From assembly GCA_024516035.1 (NCBI GenBank), contig CM044958.1:9384757-9448756 (forward strand): a stretch of DNA of 64,000 bases, given 5' to 3'. Below the pieces are notes generated by a model that did no database searches, was not told the DNA's origin, and worked only from the letters and a program-made list of their open reading frames with translations. Position numbers and translations under genes: made by a program. Positions 41,566-53,533 of the stretch are shown here, piece after piece. Numbering within the stretch: the first letter of the stretch is position 1; the number at the start of each line of letters is the position of its first letter. The DNA comes from Bactericera cockerelli. Lineage: Eukaryota; Arthropoda; Insecta; Hemiptera; Triozidae.

Positions 41566-42165
41566 AGGTACATACATTATAGGAGCAGGATACAATATAA
41601 GTAAAAACAGGAGAGTATGTATGTATGTATATCTGAGTAGTGGGTTTATTGTAGGAGCTGGAGAGAATGCATTTCTGGGTAGTGGGTACATTATATTACC
41701 AGGAAAGTATGTTATACGCGTAGAGGGTACATTATAGGAGCAGGAGAGTATGTATATTTGGGTAGAGGGTACATTATAGGAGCAGGGTAGTGGGTATACT
41801 ATAGGAGCAGGGTAGTGAGTACATTATAGGAGCAGGAGAGTATGGATTTCTGAGTAGTGGGTACATTATAAGAGCAGGAAAGTATGTATATCTGGGTAGT
41901 GGGTACATTATAAGAGCAGGAGAGTATGTATATCTGGGTAGTGGGTACATTATAACAGCAGGAAAGTATGTATATCTGGGTAGTGGGTACATTATAGGAG
42001 CAGGAAAGTATGTATATCTGGGTAGTGGGTACATTATAAGAGCAGGAAAGTATGTATATCTGGGTACTGGGTACATTATAAGAGCAGGAGAGTATGTATA
42101 TCTGGGTAGTGGGTACATTATAGGAGCAGGAGAGTATGTATATCTGGGTAGAGGGTAAATCAAAG
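41566..42165. repeat. 42-bp minisatellite, about 14 copies
   Basis: Core GGGTACATTATAGGAGCAGG followed by AGAGTATGTATATCTGGGTA. The right half (from about 41860) is very regular; the left units are shorter or diverged. 42 is divisible by three and the array stays open on the minus strand in two frames (41774-42163 and 41799-42212), giving 14-residue Tyr/Pro repeats. I read these as by-products of the array. Confidence 0.93.
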
Positions 42166-44353
42166 GAACAGGATATATAACGTATGATAATTTTTATATT
42201 CATAGTATACACATATTAAATAGGTAGATATTCCCACGCCAAGTTAAGTAGCGCGAAGCTGATAAGAACCTCATTAAACCTTTAAAACTTACACTCAGTG
42301 AATTCCAGATTTTTTTTTGCTGCTCAGAAGTTATCATAAATCCACCGAACATCACCTCTGCTCAAAAACCTCCACCCTATTCATAAATTCGAGGATGGAG
42401 AAGAAGGCTCTCTTCATTCACTGTCCCGAAAAAAAGTCGAAGTTTATTTATCCAGGAAAATGTAAAGTCCATAAGTTTGAAGGGATAATGAAGAGATGAA
42501 GAAGACGGGAACGAAAGAGAGATAAGAGGAAGAGAAGGAGACTAGGAATTAAGATAGGGAACAATTCAGGAGGGAGGGAGAGATAGGAGGAAAGAGATAG
42601 AAGGAGAGAGATAGAAGATAGAAAAGTAACAGGAGTAGTAGGAGACTAGAAGAGAGAGGAGAGCACATTATAAAAAGTCCGATACAAGTTAAGTTACGGG
42701 CCGCGAACTCGTGGATAAATCATATCGACGGCCATTTCACGTGACCCGGAAGAAAGTTATGTCGAGCAAAAATTTGTAACCTTCTACTCTCCCAATATTT
42801 TTGAGGTCTTTACGATGAGAAAGGATGGGGCAGGGGCCATTTTTTATGATGGAATGCAATGGAGGGGTGTGGATGAGTGAAGCGAAGGAGAGGGAAGAGT
42901 GGACAGGATGGCAGAGATGTGAATGTAAGAGAGGGAATTTAAGTTTTAACAGCAAGACTTAAGGACTCTCTCAAATTGTAAGCTCTTTCACACAGCCAGT
43001 TCTGGAATTTTCTAAGATAAATTACCATTACATACCTTTCTAATAGGCATGAATTTTGACTACATCCGCAGTATGGATAAATCCTGAGTAATAAAAGAAT
43101 TTAGTAAAGAAAAATCAATATTTTCTAATTATGTAGGCAATAGGAAGTAAAAATACAAGGACAGGTTCTGACGTTTGATTGAAATCATTTCATGGGAGAA
43201 GAAAAAATAGTGAGAGAGAAAGATACAGGAGAGGTGGATATCTTCCTTTCAAAACCACCAAACTCTAAACAAACATTTACGTGAGCCTTTTTAAAGCAGA
43301 TATTACGAAAGAGAGAGGCAAAGGGAAGAGAAAAAAGAACAGTTTTGAAAAACCTATTCACAAAGCAAGCAATCATGGAAGTGAAAAATTTGGTTATGAG
43401 AAAATATTTGAACTTTTGTACTTTACTTCCTAATTCTCCTCCGCCCATCTTTTTTCCTCCTTCTCCTTCACCATGAGTACTTCGTATTTTATTTAATTTT
43501 ATTTTCTTTAAAAAAAATCTACTCTGATTTCTGCTCTCCATCTGTCTTCTCTTTCTCCTTCTCCTTTTCCCCCTCTTCTACTCCTTCTCCCCCTCCTACT
43601 ACTCTCCCCCTCCTTCTTCTTTTCCTCCTCCTCCTCCTCTTTTTCATCTAAATTCCTTCTTGTTCATTCTAACCGCTACTTTCCCCGCCCGATCTTCTTT
43701 GTGAGATTTTACAAAAAATGAGCTCAAACATTATAATTTTGATAAAGTTTTATTAATTTATTTTATCAAACAATTCGGATGAGAGGAAGACGCTCTCTCT
43801 CTCTCTATCTCTCTCTCTCTCTCTCTCTCCCCTATTGTGTGCGATGCACAAGTTATGAACAAACTTCTTACACAGCTTTCTTTGAAAGAAAAAAAAAAAT
43901 TGGCGGTTCTATTTGGTGGATTTTTTCCCCCTTCAATTTGGTGTGCTCGTACTTTTTCATCGATAGAGACCAGAAAGAGAAGAAGAAGAAGTAAAAATGA
44001 GCTGGTCTTAAAACTTATTTTTAGTAATCTCCATAAATAAATATGCCTCGTTCGAACGGAATCAAGTGAAGAACAATGTTCGAACTGCTGAAAGCCAAAA
44101 ATACAAAGATTCTTTTTCACTGACTGAATAACTCTTCCTGAGTAAAGGACTTCTATCCTACACTACAAAGAACTAATGAAGATATATTCTGCTTTAATAT
44201 GATGCCATTAGAATTTATACTTTAAAAAATCAGAGTCTACCCAACTCTCAAATGTTAAAGAATGAACCATCAAGTATACTAATTTCCAGTTGTCAAATCA
44301 GGAAAGATCGTTTCCAGAAATAATAAGAGTGCCTATAGAACTCCAGAGATAGA
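42166..44353. other. Intergenic DNA with GA- and CT-rich tracts
   Basis: GA-rich 42495-42660, CT-rich 43540-43650, (CT)n 43792-43828. The 72-120-codon frames here have no recognised domain and several run through the simple sequence. No supported gene. Confidence 0.45.
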
Positions 44354-44506
44354 ATTAAGGCCAACTTATAAAACAAGATCAACTTTAAGACAAGCCAGAC
44401 CCTCCCACCAGTTGGAGTTTCGACCAATCACTGCGCACTAAAGCCCGACTTAAGGAGCTTAAGTCTGGCTTATCTCAAATTTAATCCCGTTTTATAATTC
44501 GTCCTC
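44354..44506. mobile_element. MITE-like element with about 45-bp terminal inverted repeats
   Basis: The left end AAGGCCAACTTATAAAACAA, continuing to AAGCCAGAC, pairs imperfectly with the right end (reverse complement AGGACGAATTATAAAACGGG, continuing to AAGCCAGAC). A related half-copy is at 25391-25440. It has no coding capacity and the target duplication is not clear. Confidence 0.6.
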
Positions 44507-45385
44507 AGCTATTTCCAGGATTCGGGAACAGCAGAAACAACAGGACTGCTTACAGAACTTTAAAAAAAAAAATCAAGTCTTTATTCACCAGAGAACCATT
44601 CCTGCGTATCTTAAGAGTCTATATGTAGAGCTCCAGAATATCCAAGCATTAGACACCAAGGAGACATTACCAGGGATATGTCTCATGAGGAAAAATAGGC
44701 CCATGTCAAGGACCCAGTGAAATCAGATGGAGTAGGGCTTGGCTTTATTACACGAGGCTTCAGTTTCGAGAAAGTTGAGGACTACAATAAAGTTGGACGT
44801 TTTGTTTTTTTGCCGTCAAACTCTATAAGAGTTAGTCTATACTGTCCATTCCTCCACCCCCCCCCCCCCCTACAGTGTGGGGGTGATTTCAGCCTAGGGT
44901 ACAATAACATGTAAAATGTTTCCACTCCTCATATTGTAGGCCCAAAGCCATCCACAAGGGTAATCTCATACATTAACTTGGTCATTTCCAGGATTCAGGA
45001 ACATCGCTAGCTTTGTGTTCTCTTGGTGATTTTAAGTTTTAATTTTCCTCCATGGTATTTGTCCATTTTTGTCAAGAAGAACTTATGACATGAAGTCATG
45101 TCTACCCATAATGGGCAATATTGAGAATATTTTTTTTTTTTTTTACAGATAATATATTTCTGTCATTTGCAATCCAGAGGGCAAAGTACTCAGAATACTT
45201 GAGCAGTTTCCTTTCTGGATTACAAGTGACATTTTTTGAAATAAATATGGCCGAGCCTTTGGTTCTCCTGTAATTTGTTTACAAGTGTTGCCAACTTTGT
45301 TTCTAAATCCCATTGTATTGAGAAGATATAAATCTATTTATAGAAAGTAAAGGCAATAGAGGGACTAATAAATGTTGTCAAAAAT
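44507..45385. other. Intergenic DNA
   Basis: AT-rich with a C14 run near 44858-44872 and a T-run near 45129-45144. The 65-codon + frame at 44717-44914 has no motif. Nothing else recognised. Confidence 0.45.
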
Positions 45386-45450
45386 CTTGCCTTGGGTGGG
45401 AATCGAACCCACGTCCAACCGACATTGACACCATGATTCAGGTAACGGAA
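45386..45450 (-). mobile_element. tRNA-like SINE fragment
   Basis: The minus strand has GTTGGACGTGGGTTCGATTC followed by CCACCCAAGGCA, a strong B-box in a T-arm-like stem. The 5' half is not tRNA-like, so a SINE remnant is more likely than a tRNA gene. Confidence 0.45.
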
Positions 45451-45539
45451 TATAAAGATTTTGTTTCACTGATAGTTTTTTGTTTTTTTTTTTTTATACT
45501 AAAAAGTCATGTGACATTTATACATACTTTGAAATTTAT

Positions 45540-45877
45540 AAAATTTGATTAATGTAAATTATACTGTATGTGGTACCTCAGCAAGTAAGCTGAATTGGAA
45601 CCAGTTCTTATGATATATGTATTAATTTTGTTGTATGTATGTAATATTTCTGTTCCAAATAAAGGATTATTTATTTACTGTATGTGGTAGGTATGTATTT
45701 TATCATTATTTGCAGCCTTGTTTCATGAAACTTGGTCAGCACAACGAGCAGACTTATAATTATTTCTGTTCCAAATAAAGGATTATTTATTTACTGTATG
45801 TGGTAGGTATGTATTTTATCATTATTTGCAGCCTTTTTTCATGAAACTTGGTCAGCACAACGAGCAGACTTATAATT
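45540..45877 (+). repeat. LINE-like 3' end with a 116-bp tandem duplication
   Basis: The segment ending TTCCAAATAAAGGATTATTT resembles the 3' end of an insect LINE (AATAAA plus a TTTA-rich tail). The 116-bp unit 45646-45761 is repeated at 45762-45877 with a single visible substitution, indicating a recent duplication. Confidence 0.8.
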
Positions 45878-47689
45878 AAGTGTGTGTATTGTCTTCTCAA
45901 AATTAGCAGCAGGTAGAAAACAAAAAGGTTAGGTCCCTCTGAAATTAGGCACCTACGATGGATGGAGAAAATTCTGAGGTCCTTTCTTCTTTGGCCCGAA
46001 AAATTTCCACAATCGCCTCAGGAATTGTCGGTAATTTTTCATCCCTCACGTGTTGTGAAGAATTAACCACCACCACCTGAATTTGAGCCTCCCTTAGAGG
46101 GGTTCAAGAGGGGGGGGGCTTAGTGACCGATGGTGTGACTGTGGGAGACTGAGGAAGCAAAATGATGAGGGAGTGGGGGAGGGGAGGCAGTGAGAGGAGG
46201 ATTATTTCAAAAGAAGGGAGAATTGAGGGGGGGGGGGCAGCTTCATTTCATAAGTAAAGAGGATATGGCGAGCTTGGAGAGGAGTGACTCTGATGAGGGG
46301 TGGTTAAGATTGGGGTAGGGAGGAGAGATTGAGAGTTGGGAGAGGAGGTAGAGAAAAAAGGAATGATATTTTTGTGTCCGAATTGCGTGCGGTGTGGGCG
46401 TGTGGGGGCTAAATTAGGCCTCGTACGTCTTGTTGTAGGGGCCCTGCGGTTATTATTTATGTAGGGATGTGGCCCGACTCGCCTGAGATGCCGCTTGTTG
46501 AGGGGTTTTCATTTCCTGAATTTCTATCCCCTCAAGTTCCAGGAGAAAAGTTGGTATGTTGAGTAGAATAATAATATTTTTTAGTGGTAGTGAGTTCATT
46601 TAGTCAACTATAGCATAGGAAATTCGAAAGTGCGAAACCACAGTGATAGGTCTTGTATTGACCCCAAATGATGGAAAACTACACCCTCGACCCGAACTCT
46701 TGACTTTGCGTAAAGAACAACAGCTCCCCCCATGAGGGAAAATAGAACTGAAAATTGCTCTTTAATATTTACGCTAACAGCAATTAGTTTATGTATAATC
46801 CAAACATAATAATTTAATAATAAATAATTAAGCTCACAGGTAATCTCGTGCGCTTATAATGGCCAGGAAAATCCAGAAAATTAACAATTTTATTTCATCA
46901 TTATGTTACATTTTTTTATGATCCGTCATTTTATATATAAAAAAATCCCGTTGAACATCATTAACTGAACGTTATTAAGTACAAACTATGTATTTCTATG
47001 TGATGTTATAATAGAGCAGTTTCGTGAATAACTTGAATAAAAATAATGTTAATAATAAATTCTGAAAAGGTTGACGCTTGCGAGCATTTACACCTCCTTT
47101 TCTCTCTCCCTCTCTCTCATCCCTCCCCACTCTCCTTCCCCTCTACCCCTCTCCTCCTCTATTGGTATTATTAATTATAAAAATAATTTCCCTAATCCTT
47201 TTTCACTGCTTTTCTATTATACCAATTTTCTTTTCATGAAAATATTCAACACAAAACACGGGCTTGCACGGAATAGCTCCATTGTGTCGTGTTGTGTTTT
47301 CACACAACGAAAAATACATGGTAAAAAACGTAAACTTTATCTAACAAAATAAACTTGGAATTGCTTTAAAAAATAACTTGAATTGCAATTGAAAGAATCA
47401 GACTGCTTATTATGATTTACGTAAATGATTACATGAATTACAAGCAGTGTATAATAATGTATCCCAGGTGCAGTGCTAAGGAGCTGCGGAACTGCAGCAC
47501 CCCCAGACGAAAAAGAAAAAGAAAGGATCTCGAGTCCTAGTTCGTATTAAAATCATCACACATTTCTAGAATAATGAATGCATGATTATTATGAGCAGCA
47601 TGGTAAACAAACTCAGATTTAAACACTGAAACTTCCGATTTTTTATATTAGAAATTTATCGGAAGTAATAGGGTTCAAGAGAGAACACA
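45878..47689. other. Intergenic DNA with G-rich tracts and a GC-richer island
   Basis: Runs of G near 46111-46120 and 46229-46238, GA-rich 46140-46360, a high-complexity GC-richer island at 46378-46510 and CT-rich 47095-47160. No supported gene. The 93-codon + frame at 47071-47352 starts in CT-rich sequence. Confidence 0.45.
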
Positions 47690-48327
47690 AACGAATGAGG
47701 AGAATGAGAGAGAAGAAGTGGTGAGGAAGAGAGAAAGAGAAGAATTGGTGATCGAGGGAAGAGAGAAAGAAGGAGGAATAGGGAGAGAAAAAGGTGAAAA
47801 GGAGGAATAGTGAGAGAAGATGGAGAGAAGAAGGAGTTGTGAGAGCAGAGAGTGAGAAGGAGGAATAGGGAGAGAAGAGAGTGAGAAGGAGGAATAGGGA
47901 AAGAAGAGAGTGAGAAGGAGGAATAGGAATAGGGAGAGAAGAGAGTGAGGAATAGGGAGAGAAGAGAGTGAGAAGGAGGAATAGGGAGAGAAGAGAGTGA
48001 GAAGGAGGAATAGGGAGAGAAGAGAGTGAGAAGGAGGAATAGGGAGAGAAGAGAGTGAGAAGGAGGAATAAGGAGAGAAGAGAGTGAGAAGGAGGAATAG
48101 GAAGAGAAGAGAGTGAGAAGGAGGAATAGGGAGAGAAGAGAGTGAGAAGGAGGAATAGGAAGAGAAGAGAGTGAGACGGAGGAATAGGGAGAGAAGAGAG
48201 TGAGAAGGAGGAATAGGGAGAGAAGAGAGTGAGAAGGAGGAATAGGGAGAGAAAAGGGTCAGAAGGATGAATAAGGAGAGAAGAAGGAGTGAGAGAATTT
48301 TGAGGGAGAGAGAAAGGGTGGGAGAGG

Positions 48328-48360
<33 letters not shown>
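47690..48360. repeat. 29-bp purine minisatellite (about 15 copies) and (GA)n
   Basis: Unit AATAGGGAGAGAAGAGAGTG plus AGAAGGAGG (29 bp) repeats head to tail from about 47840 to 48270, with a few truncated units. It is flanked by degenerate GA-rich DNA and ends in (GA)n at 48334-48359. 29 is not a multiple of three, so the open minus frame cycles through all phases and shows a 29-residue Ser/Leu/Pro repeat (47675-48418). Not supported as a gene. Confidence 0.93.
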
Positions 48361-48362
<2 letters not shown>

Positions 48363-50204
48363 GACCTTTTGAAAGAAAGGTATTTTGTTGTACATTCCAC
48401 ATCGCTTACCAGGATCATCCCGTGTAATGTATCCTATTAATATAATACCTATGTAATATACTTTACATTATTTTTTATGTATTTTATGGATCCCTGTGTG
48501 AGTGTGTACATATCATTTATTTGTAAAGTAATGTTTGTCGTTGTTTATAATTATTTATGTCTACGTGAAGCGTATCACAAACCAATTTTTGGTTGAACCC
48601 TTTTTGACCAACTTTTCTTATTATTCATCCTAGATGGTGCTTGTGACATATCAAATCCAATGATTTTAAGGTGCTGATTACGAATTTGATATTAACTTTT
48701 TGCTAACTGTTACCGTTGAGTCACCAGAGGCGGAATTGGACTTATTTTCGTGTGATAAGGGGGATAAGGAAAGTCGTGTGATTTCACACCAGATTTTTTT
48801 TTCTCAAATAAGAACCATCACAGTAAAAATATAAATATTTCATTCTTTTGCTAACACTACTTAATTATGAAAATATTATTGAGTCCTTTTATTCAAATAG
48901 TATTTTTGATGACATAAATATCGAATATGAGGAAGTCATGTATTGGGTTGGGTAAGTTGGGCACGAACCAATCAATCTCCAAATGGATTGCCAGACTAGC
49001 ACCTTAAATACTCAACCACCAAACACAATGCAAGTTTCATATTTTCTCGACAGGAGAAAAAACCAAGCAAATACCATGCACAATGCACATGAAAGAAGCA
49101 AACGAAAGCATTTCGATATTTCCATCACTAGTTCATTGTTCCATGTCCAATGCCTTTATTCAATAGTACTTCACTAGATTTATAACTCCAGTATTAAACT
49201 CAGCTGAGCGGAATTTAATTCAAAACAAATTATAATGGCATAAAATTTGAAAACAAAAGTATCCACACTTCAGATCCCGGGTACATAAAATAAATGCGGC
49301 CGGATTTCTTTTCTACAGAAGGAATTAACATTTTAATAGTTCCTGGTCCTAACATGCTCCCTCCCTCTCTCCTCCTTTTCTCTACCTCCCTCCATATTCC
49401 TCTCCTATCCCCCCCCCTCTGTCTATACTTTTGATCCCTCTTTACTCCCCTTTTGTCTCTCTTTATCTCTTCTACTAATTCCTTCTTGCCTCCTCCTTCT
49501 CATTTTCTATCATTCTGCTTTCCTCCTCCTCCCTCCTCTCTGCGTCCAGTACTCTCTCTCTCATTTCTTTTTCTCTCCCTCCCTTCTTATTTCCTCTCTC
49601 TCCTTCCCTCTCTCACTCTCCTTCCCTCTCTCTCTCTCTTTCTAAGGGAGGTAGAGCTCCCTCCCTTTCTATTTCCTCTCAAACTTTTTTGTTGTTAACG
49701 CCAAATCATTATTTTTAAGTGTTGTTTTTTCTACGACTTAATGGCATAGCGAAACACTCGTTAAAGCGAGCGAAAGCACTTTGCTGGCTGACTGCGAGAT
49801 CCTGGTGAAGAGGCCTGCTGAAAGCTGGATGTAAGGTGGACGGAAATGACTGAAATCAATTCTTTGTGCCTCTTCACTTTTCGACTGTTTTGTGTTTACG
49901 AGTTTTTAAGTGTCGCACTATTTTATTTTATTTTTTTTCTATTATCAGGCACTTTGACCATTTATTGTATGGACGTTCGTGTCGATGCGTATCCGGTTTG
50001 GTGAAAACTCATTTAGCTCTTGTTCAACACTTTCAACCAACAATCATCCAAACTGGCCACATAATATATCTTTTTTCAATATCAACCAAATCTGAATTAT
50101 TAAATTAACTTCTGGGTTTGATATAGCTTTGTGTTTTGCCCTTATTAGATTATTATAATTGTAAAACTAGACGTCTACTTTTATTTTAAATATAATAATA
50201 ATAA
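48361..50204. other. Intergenic DNA with a SINE and CT-rich tract
   Basis: No supported gene. It contains the family C SINE at 48875-49025 and a CT-rich block at 49360-49680. The frames at 49453-49698 and 49866-50108 are simple-sequence or motif-less. Confidence 0.45.
48875..49025 (-). mobile_element. SINE family C (copy 6), diverged
   Basis: Minus strand: TGGTTGAGTATTTAAGGTGC, CTAGTCTGGCAATCC, a weak B-box (GGTTCGTGCCC) and a body with CATGACTTCCTCATATTCGA, ending near GGACTCAATAATA. Older and more diverged than the copy at 54712. Confidence 0.6.
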
Positions 50205-50403
50205 TGATATCGTCTTATTTATACTGCCCAATTAGGACTATTAAAGTCCCATTATTTCAGCAGTATAAGCCCAAGACATATTATTATGTGGTAAAAATCC
50301 CAAATGGGAGGATAACATGTCATGTCCCGGCTGGGTTTCGACCCACGACCTCTTGAATCTTCGGATTCACAGAGTGCCGCCTTTACCACTGAGCTACCGG
50401 GAC
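50205..50403 (-). mobile_element. SINE family E (copy 2)
   Basis: The minus-strand tRNA-like head starts GTCCCGGTAGCTCAGTGG and ends CAGCCGGGAC; the 7-bp acceptor arms pair perfectly. The B-box is GTGGGTCGAAACCC. The body ends with CTAATTGGGCAGT and an ATT-repeat tail (CGATATCATTATTATTATA). Very similar to 35516-35704. Confidence 0.85.
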
Positions 50404-52734
50404 AGACACTGATTTGAGTATTAGATATAATATTTTTTTAAAGATCTAGTTTTATTTTCTTCTGGCACAATTTAGCACCTCCTCCACTTTTTTCAAAAAA
50501 CTGTTAAAAATGTTGCGCTGAGATACAATGTAAGACTATATTTTCAGCAACATGTGGTTGTTGGCAATCAATTGTTTGCACAAAGGAAATGAAGACGAAT
50601 GGATAACATGAACTTGAGTGCTATACTGACGTGACATGTGGTGAGTCTTCCTCCTCCACTGTGGAGATGCAACGGCACCTCCACACTTCCAAGCATCGCA
50701 CATCCCTCACAGAAAGCTGCCGTCGTCGGGAGACTGCCAGTCGTAAACTCGAGCACAAACTTCCCGTGTTTCTGCGCTTTTTTTCTTCCGTCGCAGTTGG
50801 AATAATATAATGAAATTAAAGTCGGGAAACTATAAAAGAAGTCCCGGGATGGCGAAGTCCCGCCCTCTCCTGTGTCCCGGGGGGGGTGCAGAATTTACCC
50901 CCCCTCCGCTCCCCTTGACGTAACGTCACCTTGCCAGTAGGAAAAGTTCTTCAAAACTGATTTTTTATGAAGAAGAGGAGAGAAAAAATGGTGGAAAGTT
51001 TGTGAGAAAGTATAATCAATTTGTGCGGAGTTTATTTTGCTTGCTTCCCCATGGTCTTGAAGCAATGTGAGGGAGGGGGGGAGGCTGTCACTTTTTCTAT
51101 TTATTATTATTTCTATTAACATTTCTAAAGGCAGAAGGACTTGGTTCTAAGAAGGACTTGGTTGTAAAAAGGACTTGGTAGGATCTAGACACATATTATA
51201 CTCAACCTGTATGGTCGAGAGTGGTGAAGGCGGTAGTCTTGTAACCTGGTGTTTAATTGTTTCGCGTACCACCCAATGCATGAATTTTTCCTCGTGTATT
51301 TTAGAATTAATTCACATGATGATGGCACCAAAATTCTCTCTAGGAAACGGTGAAACAAATTTATACTCCGCCAGTCTAGGCTGAAAGACAACACACATCG
51401 TAAAATGCGGCAATGTCAGAACTGACCAACCCCAATCACGTAGGAGAGGTTGCCCAATGCCGACCCTAAGTACATTGGGGAATGGCAAGGTGAAGAATGA
51501 ATAGGGGCACCGAAGCAACTGCTAGAATAAAAGGGATTTAGTGGTAATTAGTTCCTAGTAAGTACTTTGTAGTTTTTTATTTCATATAAATTCTATTCCT
51601 ATGAATTTTGAACTTAAATTTTTATGTTCTAATGAAATTTGTGACGTAAATTCAAATAATGTAAAAGTCGGTTCCCAGAACCCATCTGAGAACCGGCTTT
51701 AACATTTTCTTATATTTCGTAAGGAGCAAGAAGTGTGCACGTGTGACAAGCACGTGTTTCCTCTTCTGATGAGGCTAAAGACTTTTATTATTCTCATATC
51801 TCTCTCACTTCCTTTCTCCCGCTCTCTTTTTCTCTGAATCTATGTTTCTCTTTTTTCTATCAATCCATGTTTCTCTCTCTTATCATTTATATGTGTCCTT
51901 CTCTTTATAATCCTCTCTCCTCCCTCTCTCGCTCTCTCCTTGTATCTCTTTCACCCTCTGTCTCTCTTCCATTCTATCTTTCTCCTTCCCTCCATCTCTC
52001 TTATCATTTACATGTCTTCTTCTTTACATAATCCTCTCTCCTGCCTCTCTCGCTCTCTCGATGTATCTCTTTCACCTCTCTGGAACCCTCTGTCTCTCTT
52101 CCATCATATCATTCTCCTTCCCTCCATCTCTCTCGATGAAATTATCAGGACAAAATGTGAAAGTTAGGAAGGCAGGTAGAGAAAGAAAAGGAAAAGTCAG
52201 GTTTTCAATAGACGATAGGTGTTTTTGCTACATTTTCTGTTTAGAAGCTTTGGGAGAGAGAATTGGGAGAAAAGAGCGCAAAAAAGGAATGAGTGAGTGA
52301 AAGAAATTGGGGATTAGTATAGAATGAGAGGCTCTAAGTTTGGCTTCGAAAATGAGATAGGTGTTTCTATGAAAGACTTAGTAAGAGAAAGGGAGGGGAG
52401 AGAGAGAGGGAGAGAAAAATAAAGAGAGAGAGAGATAGAGAGGGTGAGAGAGTAATATAAATGTAATAAGATAGAAATACTGAGTGAGGGAAGACGGATA
52501 GGGATACGCAGCAAAAATAAGACAGAGAGATGGACAGATATAATATAGAAGGTAAAAGAAAAATAAAATAGAAGGATGAAGTTATAAGTTCCTAAGTTCT
52601 ATTCTAAATTTCTAAGAGCTGATAATTTTGGAGGAAGGGAGATATAAATGACTACGGAGGAAAAACCAATACTTTCTAAATACCTAACAGGTAAATAGAA
52701 AGTAAAAATAAATAGAATGCACTTGAAATATAAT
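50404..52734. other. Intergenic DNA with a hairpin and CT-rich duplication
   Basis: No supported gene. It includes G-rich/C-rich patches (50870-50910), an imperfect hairpin (51664-51700), a CT-rich roughly 120-130-bp two-copy tandem duplication (51876-52132) and GA-rich 52380-52450. The short frames overlap on both strands without motifs. Confidence 0.45.
51664..51700. repeat. Imperfect 14-bp hairpin
   Basis: AAAGTCGGTTCCCA pairs with TGAGAACCGGCTTT with two non-Watson-Crick positions and an 8-9-base loop. Both mismatches allow G-U pairing in RNA on one strand, so a folded RNA is conceivable. There is no other support. Confidence 0.6.
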
Positions 52735-52828
52735 CACAATCCTGATTTCTCCTTCACTCAAACTCGGTTCACTATATTTTCGCCGTACATGGGACTCGAA
52801 CCACCGGACTCCAGGTTGTGAGCCCGTG
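52735..52828 (-). mobile_element. SINE family D fragment (copy 5)
   Basis: The minus strand has CACAACCTGGAGTCCGGTGG and B-box TTCGAGTCCC, then the start of the family D body (AGTGAACCGAGTTTGAGTGA). The A-box side is lost. Confidence 0.65.
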
Positions 52829-53389
52829 AGGATGGTGAGAGATGGAGACATAGAATAAACGATGAAGCGTCATACTCGCCTAAGTCCCTGGTCCTGAGAG
52901 CTATGGCTGTAGAAAGCACTCCTTTGCCGTCACCTTAGCTTATCTAAGTTATCTTCCAACATTGAAGCAATAATCCCTACTGAAAGCCGGGCGAACGTTT
53001 TTCTCCTATTTTCTGTAGAAAAAAATTGCCTTTTTGAAGAAGGTTTTTTTTTCATTCTTCCAATAATACTAATGAGAATGTTCTCATTGGTCCATGAGGG
53101 TTTCGCACTTCTCATCCTCCGCTCTTACCTTTTATTTATTTATCTATTTATGAGAAACAGTGAACGAGTGGACCCTTTGCCAACTATTATAACTGAGCTA
53201 ATTAAAACAGTTATAGACCCTAAACCTATCAATCGCTATCTATATACTAACAAACGTACTAATTCTGAAAAATAAAATGCACTACAACAGCCCAACGCAT
53301 GAAAATGCACTAGCACTTACACTAAAATGCACTAGCACTACCTGGAGAACAGTCTCATTTTTAAGGTTTTACAAACTAAAAAAAAAAAG

Positions 53390-53533
53390 TTATCATATAT
53401 GTGTTAATCACTTTCGTGATATCACAACTATTCAAGCTCGTTTTACTAAATCTACGCTGAAACCCGGACTTGAACCACCGACCTCCAGGTTACGAGTCCG
53501 CCGCCTTATCCATCAAGCTACTGAGGTCGGTTA
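53390..53533 (-). mobile_element. SINE family D (copy 6), well preserved
   Basis: Minus strand: CCGACCTCAGTAGCTTGATG, GCGGCGGACTCGTAACCTGG, B-box GGTTCAAGTCCGG, the body GATTTAGTAAAACGAGCTTG, then ATAGTTGTGATATCACG, ending ATATGATAAC. The anticodon region ACTCGTAAC resembles tRNA-Thr(CGT). Confidence 0.85.

Noticed and set aside
41774..42212. Two long minus frames with a Tyr/Pro-rich 14-residue repeat
   Set aside because: Both come from the 42-bp minisatellite in different phases; no start context or domain outside the array.
47675..48418. 247-codon minus frame with a 29-residue repeat
   Set aside because: Consequence of a 29-bp purine minisatellite that lacks stops; composition is only Ser/Leu/Pro/Phe.
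50330..50403. A functional tRNA gene on the minus strand with perfect acceptor pairing
   Set aside because: The same head plus body occurs at 35516-35704, so it is a SINE head; the anticodon arm is irregular.
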